From Microcella alkaliphila (GTDB lineage: Bacteria > Actinomycetota > Actinomycetes > Actinomycetales > Microbacteriaceae): a stretch of DNA of 64,000 nt. Location: the NCBI RefSeq assembly GCF_002355395.1, contig NZ_AP017315.1, positions 2,604,001 through 2,668,000 of the forward strand, given 5' to 3'. Positions 40,974 through 49,058 of the stretch are shown here, piece after piece; positions within the stretch are counted from its first letter, which is position 1; each line of letters starts with the position of its first letter. The notes below the pieces were generated by a model. That model ran no database searches. It had not been told where the DNA came from and saw nothing but the letters and a program-made list of their open reading frames with translations. The translations under genes were made by a program, and so were the position numbers.

Positions 40974-41405
40974 ATGACGGCGGCGTTGAATCGCTTGTTT
41001 GGCGCTACGCGTTGGGTTCACAACGAGTACATCGCCAGAGCTCGTGCCTCCTACGAGGCCGGTCACGGTCACCTCTCCGGGTACACAGGTCAGAGACTTG
41101 TCGTAACCGACGGCCGCGCAAATCCCGAAACCGCGTGGCTGAAGGAGTTTCCTTCCGGCGTGTTTCGCGGGTCGGTTACTCGCGCGGCCACCGGTCACCA
41201 GTCGTTCATTGCCTCGACTAGTGGTCGCCGCAACGGCCCTCGGTTGGGGCGCCCGCGGAGCAAGAAAAAGACAGCACGGCAAAGCGCCGAGTTCCCCCGT
41301 GCCGCGTTCTCAATCCGCGGCGGGTGGGAGAACACCCGCGCTCACGGAGTCGGACAGCTGAAGCTGTCAAAGATCGGTCCCGTCGACAGTCACGATCACG
41401 CGTGA
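40974..41405 (+). pseudogene. TnpB (IS605/IS1341-type) N-terminal fragment
   Basis: ALNRLFGATRWVHNEYIARA, then YEAGHGHLSGYTGQRLVV, NPETAWLKEFPSGVFRGSVT and LGRPRSKKKTARQSAEFPRA are the N-terminal region of TnpB-type RNA-guided nucleases. The first 20 or so residues of the family are missing, and the frame ends before the RuvC core and zinc ribbon. Sequence after 41405 contains VTITREADGT in another frame, also TnpB-like. I see no catalytic residues left, so it cannot be a nuclease. Confidence 0.75.
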
Positions 41406-41794
41406 GGCGGACGGCACCTCAGGAACCCGCCGGAGCGGCAGCGCCTCCTCGGCGCTGTAGTCAGACGGACGTAAGCCTGCAATTGGCCTACGGGGACAAT
41501 GACGGTGATCCGCCGCAGCATTGGGGTCCAGCGGGTTGCCGGAATCGCTCAACCGGGGACGGTTTGCTCCGTGAGGCTCCTCGACGTGAAAAAAATAGGA
41601 GGTGGCCATCTCGGAAGTAAGTGCGGAATTATCGCCAGGAGCTGATCCTGCACGGTGTTGAAGAACTCACCGCTCAGCGAGACGTCAGCTTTCGGGGGCA
41701 CCGCGGCCTCTCTGAAACGATCCGACGAGAGTTTGCACTCTTGACACGCGGGCGAACTCCTGAAATCGATTTATCCGGGCTAGAGTCCTGTTCC
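41406..41794. other. Decayed IS sequence and lacI leader
   Basis: No intact gene. 41406 to about 41635 is probably the shuffled tail of the TnpB element. 41639-41693 resembles the right end of the IS256 copy at 56145-57549: AGCTGATCCTGCACGGTGTT here against AGCTGATCCCGCACGTTGTT there, ending in GACGTCA in both. The lacI control region follows. Confidence 0.5.
41741..41786 (+). promoter_or_regulatory. lacI control region with operator
   Basis: GAAATCGATTT (41762-41772) is the same palindrome that covers the promoter of the downstream binding-protein gene. TTGACA lies at 41741-41746, though it has no -10 at the proper spacing. TAGAGT (41781-41786) ends eight bases before the ATG at 41795 and would give a leaderless lacI message. 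Binding of LacI here would be autoregulatory. Confidence 0.6.
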
Positions 41795-42790
41795 ATGGCA
41801 ACCATCTACGAGGTCGCGACGCTGGCTGGCGTCTCCCCAGCCACGGTGTCGCGGGTGCTCAATGGCGCAGCGGTCTCGCCCGAGAAGGCCCGTCTGGTTC
41901 GTGAGGCGGCGGCCCAACTGCAGTACACGCCGAACCGCACAGCTCGACGACTGCGCAATCAGAGTTCTGAACTCATCGCCTTGCTCATACCCGATATCGA
42001 GAATCCTTTCTTCACTGCACTCGCCCGGGGCGTCGAGGACAAAGCGCAAGCAGCCGGTTACTCAGTAGTGCTGTGCAACACCGACGATGATCCGGAGAAG
42101 GAGACGCGCTACTTGGATATCGCGAACTCAGAGGACATGGCGGGCGTGATCCTGGCTCCCGCATCCGAAGATGGTGATATTCGACACGCGACCGATCGCG
42201 GACGCCCCGTGGTCGCAGTGGACCGCAACACCGGACTCAATATTGATTCGGTCATGGTCGACAACCGACCAGCGGGAGCCGACGCCACGACGATACTCCT
42301 CACAGCGGGTTTCGAACGGGTTGCGTGCATCGCAGGACCCCTCGGAACAGAGGCCACGGAAGAGAGAAGTCTCGGCTGGCGACAGGCACTTGAGAAGGCT
42401 GGCAAGAGAGATCTCGTTGCTCGCTACCTCCGACACGCAAACTACCGAGTCGACGGAGGGCGGGAAGCGATGACCGCACTCTTGAACCTTCCCGATCCAC
42501 CCGACTCGGTCGTGACGACCAACAACCTGATGGGAGTCGGCGCCCTGCAGGCGCTCTCCGAAGCAGGTGTCTCACCCGACGAATTCGGTGTCGCCATCGT
42601 CGGCGACCTGCCCTTCTCGACGTTGCGCGCAGACGCCATAACGCAGGTACACCTTCCCGCTCGCCATCTCGGCACGACGGCCGCCACGATGCTTCTCGAG
42701 CGGATCGCCGGCGACGAACAGCCCGCAAGAACCGTTGTTCTACGGGCTGAGATCACGCGGGGGGCGGCACATCCGCCCCAAGACTTGTGA
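41795..42790 (+). CDS. LacI-family transcriptional regulator
   Basis: 331 residues from ATG 41795; the frame is open upstream but the HTH begins here (MATIYEVATLAGVSPATVSR, then VLNGAAVSPEKARLV). The effector domain follows: LIALLIPDIENPFFTALARG, VVLCNTDDDPEKETRYLDIA, DSVVTTNNLMGVGALQALSE. It lies 134 bases upstream of the sugar-binding-protein gene, and the palindrome GAAATCGATTT(C) precedes both, so it most likely represses the operon until the sugar or a catabolite binds. Confidence 0.92.
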   Translation: MATIYEVATLAGVSPATVSRVLNGAAVSPEKARLVREAAAQLQYTPNRTARRLRNQSSELIALLIPDIENPFFTALARGVEDKAQAAGYSVVLCNTDDDPEKETRYLDIANSEDMAGVILAPASEDGDIRHATDRGRPVVAVDRNTGLNIDSVMVDNRPAGADATTILLTAGFERVACIAGPLGTEATEERSLGWRQALEKAGKRDLVARYLRHANYRVDGGREAMTALLNLPDPPDSVVTTNNLMGVGALQALSEAGVSPDEFGVAIVGDLPFSTLRADAITQVHLPARHLGTTAATMLLERIAGDEQPARTVVLRAEITRGAAHPPQDL

Positions 42791-42859
42791 AGCTCTGCAA
42801 TCGGTTTCTGAGCCTCTAGCCAGCAAAACACTGGGCGCGAGCTCCGGAAGAGATGCACT

Positions 42860-42890
42860 TGACGAAATCGATTTCTTCCGTTCTACTGGA
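42860..42890 (+). promoter_or_regulatory. Promoter and LacI operator of the sugar operon
   Basis: TTGACG (42860-42865) overlaps the perfect 12-base palindrome GAAATCGATTTC (42865-42876), a typical LacI-family operator with a central CG. A -10 of type TCTACT (42883-42888) follows at 17 bases. The operator lies in the spacer, so a bound repressor would block polymerase. Confidence 0.7.
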
Positions 42891-42924
42891 GACAGCCGAT
42901 TCTCAACGGAGAGGACTCCCCACC

Positions 42925-44241
42925 ATGAAACACAGCAAGCGAACACGTGCCGTTCTCGCAGTGACTGCGGCGCTCTCCATGACGGCGCTCGCGGCCTGCG
43001 CTCCAGTGGCGGAGCCCGAGGGTCAAGAGCAAACCCTCAACATCGCATACTGGAACTACGGTCCGCCCGCCGAAGCCGGCAACGAAGCGATCGCGAACGG
43101 CTTCATGGAGGCGAACCCCGATGTCAAGGTGACGTTGACCCCTATCGCTGGCGACAACTGGGGCAGCTACTACGCGAACCTTGCTACCCTTATCGCGAGC
43201 GGCGAGCGGCCTGACCTCGCGTTCACGGCATCTGAGGGCATCAAGTTCCTCTCGGAGAACGGCCTAGTCGTCCCGATCAACGAGTACCTGGAGTCGGACC
43301 CGGATGCCGCCGCCATCCAAGACGACATCGCCTCCGAGCTGCTGGACTCCTTTGCCGTCGAAGGCAACATCACGGCGCTACCTAACGGCTGGAACAACAT
43401 GGTCGTCTACTACAACACCGCGGTCTTCGACGCTGCCGGGCTTCCGTATCCGGAGAGCGACTGGACGTGGGAGGAGTTCCGCGAGACGGCGGCCGCCTTG
43501 TCTGCCGACACCAACGGCGACGGAGTCAACGACCAGTTCGGTTTCACCTGGGCCTCGAACGAAATTTTCCCCGGAATTCTGCCCTGGGTTGCCAACGCTG
43601 GTGGCAATCTCGTCAACGACGACGTCACGGAAGCGACCGCCAACAGCGCTCCGGTCGTCGAGGCGGTGAGCTTCCTCAAGGGACTCATCGACGATGGCAT
43701 CGCACCGGCACCGAGCCCGATGGGAGACATCTTCACGGCCTTCCAGAATGGGAACGTGGCGATGTTCGGCGCAGGACGCTGGCCGAGCGCGACCTTCCTG
43801 CCGGCAGGCTTCACCGATTGGGACATCCAGATCTACCCGACCGGAGCGACCTACCAGACCGTCGCGGGAGCTAATGGGTACGCAATCCTGACTTCGGCTG
43901 CCAACCCTGACCTTGCCTGGGAGCTCCAGAAGTACACGGCAAGCGCAGAGATCCAAGATTCGCTGATCGGAACTCCCGAGGCTCCGCGCGACGCGATTCC
44001 GACGACCCGTTCGACGGCGCAGAAGACCGTGGACGCAGGAATCCCGCCGCAGAACGGAGCGCTCTTCTACGGTTCGGTCGACGACTACCCAGTGCTCTCG
44101 CCCTTCCCGGCACCCGCGCAGTATTCGGAGTACGAGGCCACGGTTCTGCGTTTCGTGCAGCTGATCTTTGCTGGCGAAGTTGCAGTCGAAGACGGGCTAG
44201 ATCAGCTGCAGGCAGAGCTGACCGCTCTAATCAGCGGCTAA
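42925..44241 (+). CDS. Sugar ABC transporter substrate-binding lipoprotein
   Basis: 438 residues from ATG 42925. Lipobox LAAC near residue 25. Family 1 extracellular binding-protein features: YWNYGPPAEAGNEAIANGFM, LPNGWNNMVVYYNTAVFDAA, WTWEEFRETAAALSADTNGD, VAMFGAGRWPSATFL. It is the first gene of the LacI-controlled operon. Two hairpins separate it from the permease genes, a usual way to let the receptor be made in excess. The sugar is unknown; downstream enzymes suggest a 6-deoxyhexose-like compound. Confidence 0.92.
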   Translation: MKHSKRTRAVLAVTAALSMTALAACAPVAEPEGQEQTLNIAYWNYGPPAEAGNEAIANGFMEANPDVKVTLTPIAGDNWGSYYANLATLIASGERPDLAFTASEGIKFLSENGLVVPINEYLESDPDAAAIQDDIASELLDSFAVEGNITALPNGWNNMVVYYNTAVFDAAGLPYPESDWTWEEFRETAAALSADTNGDGVNDQFGFTWASNEIFPGILPWVANAGGNLVNDDVTEATANSAPVVEAVSFLKGLIDDGIAPAPSPMGDIFTAFQNGNVAMFGAGRWPSATFLPAGFTDWDIQIYPTGATYQTVAGANGYAILTSAANPDLAWELQKYTASAEIQDSLIGTPEAPRDAIPTTRSTAQKTVDAGIPPQNGALFYGSVDDYPVLSPFPAPAQYSEYEATVLRFVQLIFAGEVAVEDGLDQLQAELTALISG

Positions 44242-44260
44242 CAGCTACACATCCGAATCC

Positions 44261-44326
44261 GAGCCGATGTTTCGGCTCCTTGATCGAGGGTGGCAGGCAG
44301 GCGGCAAGCCCCTGCCAGCCACCCTC
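44261..44326 (+). promoter_or_regulatory. Intercistronic hairpins between binding protein and permease
   Basis: GAGCCGA/TCGGCTC (44261-44278, TGTT loop) is a perfect 7-base stem followed by CTT. A second, larger stem, CGAGGGTGGC with GCCACCCTCG, spans 44285-44326. They probably stabilise or partly terminate the message after the binding-protein gene. Confidence 0.6.
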
Positions 44327-44343
44327 GCGACGGTGAGGCTCTC

Positions 44344-45222
44344 ATGACTCGACAACGCGACGGCCTCGCGGCGGCAGCATTCCTTGCCCCGTCTGCCGCC
44401 AGCTTCCTGATCTTCGTTCTGGCTCCGACTATCGGAGTCATCGCCCTCAGCTTCTTCAGCTGGAACCTTCTGAGCGACGGGCGGTTCATCGGCACCGAGA
44501 ACTTCGAACGGATATTCACCGACAGACGACTGGCGGATGTCTATCGATCAACCACGTTCATGGCTTTGTCGATTCTGGCCGTCAACATCATCGTTGGCCT
44601 GCTTCTCGCCGTGCTGCTCGAGACGCGAATGCCTCGATGGCTCCGAGGGTTCTTTCGGCTCTCGTTTCTCTTCCCCTTCGTCGTCTCCTCATCGGCCGTC
44701 GCGCTCATATGGCGCTTCCTGTTCAACAAAGACTTAGGCCTCATCAACTACTGGCTTGGGCTCGTCGGACTCGACAGAGTCGACTGGCTCGGCTCCAGCG
44801 CGTGGGCGCCGATCGCTGTGATCATCGTGAGCTCGTGGAAGACCCTAGGGTTCTCGATCCTTGTGTACATCGCAGGCCTTCAGTCAATCCCCGCATCCCT
44901 GAAGGAAGCCGCAATCGTCGATGGCGCCAATGCCTGGCAGCGCTTTTGGCGGATCACCTTGCCACTGCTATCCCCGACCGTGTTTTTCCTTGTCGTGATC
45001 AACACCATCAACGCGTTCCAGATATTCGCCGAGCCCCGTGTGCTCACGCAGGGAGGCCCGGGAGACTCCAGTCGCACCGTCGTTCAGTACATCTACGACA
45101 CGGCGTTCCAGAGCTTTGATCTCGGCTACGCCTCCACGATCAGCATCACGCTGATGCTGATCCTTATCCTGCTCACGCTGATTCAGTTCCGCGTCTCCCG
45201 GAGATGGACACACTACGAATGA
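44344..45222 (+). CDS. Sugar ABC transporter permease, MalF-like
   Basis: 292 residues, six transmembrane helices, starting MTRQRDGLAAAAFLAPSAAS. The EAA loop that docks the ATPase is KEAAIVDGANAWQRFWRITL. The next permease gene overlaps its end by four bases. No ATPase gene is encoded in this operon; such CUT1 systems in actinobacteria often share an MsiK-type ATPase encoded elsewhere. Confidence 0.93.
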   Translation: MTRQRDGLAAAAFLAPSAASFLIFVLAPTIGVIALSFFSWNLLSDGRFIGTENFERIFTDRRLADVYRSTTFMALSILAVNIIVGLLLAVLLETRMPRWLRGFFRLSFLFPFVVSSSAVALIWRFLFNKDLGLINYWLGLVGLDRVDWLGSSAWAPIAVIIVSSWKTLGFSILVYIAGLQSIPASLKEAAIVDGANAWQRFWRITLPLLSPTVFFLVVINTINAFQIFAEPRVLTQGGPGDSSRTVVQYIYDTAFQSFDLGYASTISITLMLILILLTLIQFRVSRRWTHYE

Positions 45223-46070
45223 CGTCACCACTTTCCGCACGGGTTACCGGCGTCGGATCACGCATCCTCACCTTCGGCACCTTGACCATCGCTGCGATCG
45301 CGATCGCAGCTCCGTTCTTGTGGATCTTCCGGGCGGCGCTCTCCCCGAGTGACGCCGAGTTGTATCGACTACCGCCGACGCTCCTGCCGAGCGATCAGAC
45401 GCTCGCGAACTTCGGCAAGGTGTTCGAGCAGGTTCCGTTCACCAACTTCGTGCTGAACTCACTGATCGTCGCCACGTCGATTACGGCCGCTCAACTCATC
45501 ACCTGTTCGACAGCCGGCTACGCATTCGCCCGGCTCAACTTCCGGGGTAGAGGGGTGCTGTTCGCCATCGTCATCGGATCCCTGATGATTCCGATCCAAA
45601 TCACGATCGTGCCGCTGTTCCTCGTGATGTCACGACTCGACCTGACCAACACCCTGTGGGCGCTGATCCTGCCACCCATCTTCAGCGCGTTCGGGATCTT
45701 CCTGATGCGACAACACTTCCTCAGCCTGCCGTACGAACTCGAAGAAGCAGCGCGAATCGACGGAGCCGGACACGCACGCATCTTCTTCCAGGTGATGTTG
45801 CCGCTGTCGGGACCCGCCCTTGCCACTCTCGGGATCATCACCTTTACGTACTGGTGGAACGACCTGCTTCTCCCGTTGGTCATGATCAACGACACCGCGA
45901 CGCAGACACTCCCGGTCGGCCTCGTCCTTCTCGCTGGGCGTTTCTCGACGGGATCCCTCGGGACCATCGCAGCTGGGATCACCTTGGCAATCATCCCGGT
46001 ACTTATCGTCTTCGTGATCGCCCAGAAGTGGATTGTCCAATCCATCGCGTCGAGCGGACTGAAGCTGTGA
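45219..46070 (+). CDS. Sugar ABC transporter permease, MalG-like
   Basis: 283 residues, six helices; start at ATG 45219 within the previous stop. EAA loop: LEEAARIDGAGHARIFFQVM followed by LPLSGPALATLGI. The extracytoplasmic loop after helix 1 (PSDAELYRLPPTLLPSDQTL) is typical of MalG-type proteins. It forms the membrane channel with the preceding permease; the next gene overlaps its stop by one base. Confidence 0.93.
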   Translation: MTSPLSARVTGVGSRILTFGTLTIAAIAIAAPFLWIFRAALSPSDAELYRLPPTLLPSDQTLANFGKVFEQVPFTNFVLNSLIVATSITAAQLITCSTAGYAFARLNFRGRGVLFAIVIGSLMIPIQITIVPLFLVMSRLDLTNTLWALILPPIFSAFGIFLMRQHFLSLPYELEEAARIDGAGHARIFFQVMLPLSGPALATLGIITFTYWWNDLLLPLVMINDTATQTLPVGLVLLAGRFSTGSLGTIAAGITLAIIPVLIVFVIAQKWIVQSIASSGLKL

Positions 46071-46726
46071 TGAGCCTTTCCGCCGCCCACCGCACCGATG
46101 GTGGCATCCATCGGCTCATCGCCACGAGCCGCCAGGTGTGGCGGGAGCTTCCCGCCGCCTTGGCGATAGGCGTGATCACAATCGCGGGCACCATGCCGGT
46201 GGTCGGCTCAGTATTCGCAGGAGCACCCGCCTGGGTTCTCGGAGTCAGTACCCTCCCGTTCTTCCTGGTGTCGACCGGCATCGCGCACGTCGGTGTTCGA
46301 GTGAGCAGAGGGGAGCGCCCACGCGTCGAAAGCCTTGCCCAAGGCGACGTCGGTGTCGCGCTCATCCTCTCGGGCGCGATGACACTTTCGGCAGCCCTGA
46401 TTCAGATCGACGGTGTGGCTCGCGGTGCGGGATTCGCACTCACCGCTCTGACCCTGTTCACCGCACCGATCATCGTCGGGTACGGGGCTATTCGAGACCG
46501 GCGGGGAATCTCGGCAATTCGAGGAGGACTCATTCTCACGGCGGCGAAGCCCCTTGAGGCGGTGACGCTGCTCTCCGTTGGGATACTCGTCAGTTTCGCC
46601 CTGATCGCCAGCGCCGGAGTGCTCGGCCTGGTCGCCCCCGTCTTCCTGGCGACCTTCATCGCTCACACAGTCGCAGGCATGCTGACGGAGCTCGACATCT
46701 ATCCGACATCAGAGTCCGTGTCATGA
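46070..46726 (+). CDS. DUF624/YesL-like membrane protein
   Basis: 218 residues with about five hydrophobic helices (LAIGVITIAGTMPVVGSVFA; VLGVSTLPFFLVSTGIAHVG; LLSVGILVSFALIASAGVLG). Size, layout and position right after the two sugar permease genes fit the YesL/DUF624 group found in many carbohydrate operons. Its molecular role is unknown. Starts overlap on both sides (A of the ATG with the preceding stop; ATGA with the next gene), so it is firmly part of the operon. The sequence match is loose. Confidence 0.65.
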   Translation: MSLSAAHRTDGGIHRLIATSRQVWRELPAALAIGVITIAGTMPVVGSVFAGAPAWVLGVSTLPFFLVSTGIAHVGVRVSRGERPRVESLAQGDVGVALILSGAMTLSAALIQIDGVARGAGFALTALTLFTAPIIVGYGAIRDRRGISAIRGGLILTAAKPLEAVTLLSVGILVSFALIASAGVLGLVAPVFLATFIAHTVAGMLTELDIYPTSESVS

Positions 46727-49050
46727 CCACGAAACAGACCCTCGGGGCACCGTCGCCCGCCGCAGAAAAATCGGCTCAGTCGGTGGGCACGGTGTCTCGA
46801 GATCTCAACGCCACCAGTCCTCATCAAGAAAGATGCCCCTCCATCGTGACAATCCCGCTCCCGCCCGTGACCGGCCCTGATACCGCGTGGTGGACCACGT
46901 CTCGTCGTCGAATCTTCCTTGATTCACACACTCCGGATTGGACTGACCCCCATCAGCGTGGCAACATCGGCGACCCGCACGTGACTCTCCTCTCAGGAGT
47001 TCAACCGGAACAGGACCTGGAGACTCTCGCGACCGCAGGCGTCGACTCGGTCGTGCTCTTCGCGAAATGTCAGTACGGCAACTCGTACTACCCCACCGCC
47101 GTCGGTCGAACACATGGTGCGCTCAACGGCCGCGATCTTTTCGGCGAACAGATCCAGGCAGCACACCGGCGCGGGATCCGGGTGATCGCGTACTTCTCCA
47201 ACATGTGGGATACCGCTGCCGCGGGGGCGAACCCCGACTGGAGACTGGTGCCCTCGCCAGCACGGGGAAGCACGGGCCGCTGGCCGGCGTTGTGTCTCCT
47301 CAGTCCCTACCGAAGCCACGCACTGCGGCACGTGGCAGAAATCGCTGAACGCTACCCCATCGACGGCCTGTGGAGCGACATCCTTACGGCCGGCCCCTGC
47401 GTCTGCGAACGCTGCGAGAGCCTATTCCGTGACCGCTTCGGTCGCGCCATGCCGACGGATCGGCGCGATCCGAACTGGGCTGACCTCATTCACTTCACAC
47501 AAGACATCATCAAGGGCTACTTGGCAGAGCAGCGCGACGTGTTGCGCAGCATCCGACCCCAGTGCGCCCTGATTCCGAACTTCTACGCGACAACGTTCGT
47601 CGATGCCGTCACCGGGTTGTCGACGAGTCACCTCGAGCTTGCCGATATCGGGTCGAGCGAGGGGTACACCGATTGGCACGGCCTCGGGTTCCCCAGTTTC
47701 GCCGCGCGATACATCTCCGCGGGCGTTAACGGTCGACCCAGTGAAGTGCTCGTGAGCCGCTTCGTGCACACCTGGGACTTCACCATGCGGTCAGAGGCAC
47801 AGCTTCGCTTCGAGGCCTTCACCGTGGCCGCTCACGGCGTGACGGTTTCCGTCGACGATCAGCCATATGCAACCGGGGCCATCGAGTCCGAGGTCTACCG
47901 GCGCTTGACCACGGTGTTCCAGACCATCACGGAACGGGCGCCCTGGCTTGAGCAGGCCACCCCGGAACGCTACGTCGCTCTCTATGCCAGCCAGCGAGCG
48001 CGCGAGCTGGAGAGCATCCTCGGCGATGACGAGCGCCCACCCCTCGGAGAGCAATCGGCACAGTTTCCCCCGAGCGAACCGCGCACCGCCGCCAGCGATC
48101 TGGTCGCGGCCGTCACGGGAACGTATCGCTCTCTCGTCGAGGCGCATTTTCCCGTGGCCATCATGGATGAGCGCGCCGAGGCCCTGTCAAACCTGAAGGA
48201 TTTCGCGGTGCTCGTCCTTCCCGACGTGCTCTCTCTCTCGCATTCCGAGATCACCGCGATCGACGCCTTCGTCCGCGCGGGCGGCGGCCTCGTGGTCACC
48301 GGAGAAGCAGGAACCCGTGACGCGCGGGGCCAGCAACAGGAGATGCATCCGACGCTGACGGAACTGCTCGGAGTTCGATTCGGCCCAGCGCTCGATGACC
48401 CGTACCCGTACATCCGACTGGAAGGGGAATGGGCGGAGAAACTCGGTTCGTGGCCGATTCCGCACTACGGCCGAATCCCTCAGTTGATCGATGTCGCACC
48501 AGATGTGACGACTCTCGCAACAAGAATCCGATCGGTGCTGACCACAGACGAGTCGACTTACTGGCACAACAACCAGCCGGCGCCGGGGGTCACCACACTC
48601 GAACCGATCATCGTCGAACGGTCGGTCGGCGCAGGGAAGGTCATCGTTTCCGCAGCACGTCTTGGCAACAACAAGGCGCGACAAGGCCACGGAACGTATC
48701 GAGAGCTGATCACCAGCCTTGTCCAGCGAGTGGCACCGAACCCTCCGACCATGGAGGTCGTCGGGGCCTTCCCCAACACGGAGGTCGTTGTCGCCCGTCA
48801 GCAAGATCGCCTGATCGTTCATCTCGTCACCGGGCACCCCGTCGTCGCGTTGGACGTCGCCGGGGCGGCACAGCCCGCCGCCATCGAAGAAGTCGCCCGC
48901 CTGTCGGAGTTCACGCTCCGTGTCGCTGGAGCGCTGTCAGCGGCCCGAGTCGTCGCGGGAGCGGAGCACAACCTACCCATCGACGACGGCCGTGTGACCC
49001 TCACGAATCTCACCGATTGGGAGACGCTCGTCTTCCGACTCAACAGCTAG
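46723..49050 (+). CDS. Putative glycoside hydrolase (Hyp-GH6-like barrel plus beta-galactosidase trimerisation-type domain)
   Basis: 775 residues, no signal peptide, so it acts in the cytoplasm. Residues about 75-390 look like a TIM barrel: AGVDSVVLFAKCQYGNSYYP, RGIRVIAYFSNMWD, YPIDGLWSDILTAGPCVCER and FVHTWDFTMRSEAQ. CERCESLFRDRFG after a DGLWSD strand is the pattern of the hypothetical glycosyl hydrolase 6 group, related to fucosidase and beta-galactosidase barrels. Residues about 420-650 resemble the trimerisation domain (DFAVLVLPDVLSLSHSEITA; FVRAGGGLVVTGEAGTRD). The Asp of WSDI is a candidate catalytic residue. Between transporter and isomerase genes, it probably splits an imported glycoside. 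Confidence 0.75.
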   Translation: MTTKQTLGAPSPAAEKSAQSVGTVSRDLNATSPHQERCPSIVTIPLPPVTGPDTAWWTTSRRRIFLDSHTPDWTDPHQRGNIGDPHVTLLSGVQPEQDLETLATAGVDSVVLFAKCQYGNSYYPTAVGRTHGALNGRDLFGEQIQAAHRRGIRVIAYFSNMWDTAAAGANPDWRLVPSPARGSTGRWPALCLLSPYRSHALRHVAEIAERYPIDGLWSDILTAGPCVCERCESLFRDRFGRAMPTDRRDPNWADLIHFTQDIIKGYLAEQRDVLRSIRPQCALIPNFYATTFVDAVTGLSTSHLELADIGSSEGYTDWHGLGFPSFAARYISAGVNGRPSEVLVSRFVHTWDFTMRSEAQLRFEAFTVAAHGVTVSVDDQPYATGAIESEVYRRLTTVFQTITERAPWLEQATPERYVALYASQRARELESILGDDERPPLGEQSAQFPPSEPRTAASDLVAAVTGTYRSLVEAHFPVAIMDERAEALSNLKDFAVLVLPDVLSLSHSEITAIDAFVRAGGGLVVTGEAGTRDARGQQQEMHPTLTELLGVRFGPALDDPYPYIRLEGEWAEKLGSWPIPHYGRIPQLIDVAPDVTTLATRIRSVLTTDESTYWHNNQPAPGVTTLEPIIVERSVGAGKVIVSAARLGNNKARQGHGTYRELITSLVQRVAPNPPTMEVVGAFPNTEVVVARQQDRLIVHLVTGHPVVALDVAGAAQPAAIEEVARLSEFTLRVAGALSAARVVAGAEHNLPIDDGRVTLTNLTDWETLVFRLNS

Positions 49051-49058
49051 GAATACCG

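Noticed and set aside
40974..41405. TnpB fragment as an active RNA-guided nuclease or TnpB-derived repressor
   Set aside because: The RuvC domain and zinc ribbon are absent and the reading frame breaks; only the N-terminal region survives.
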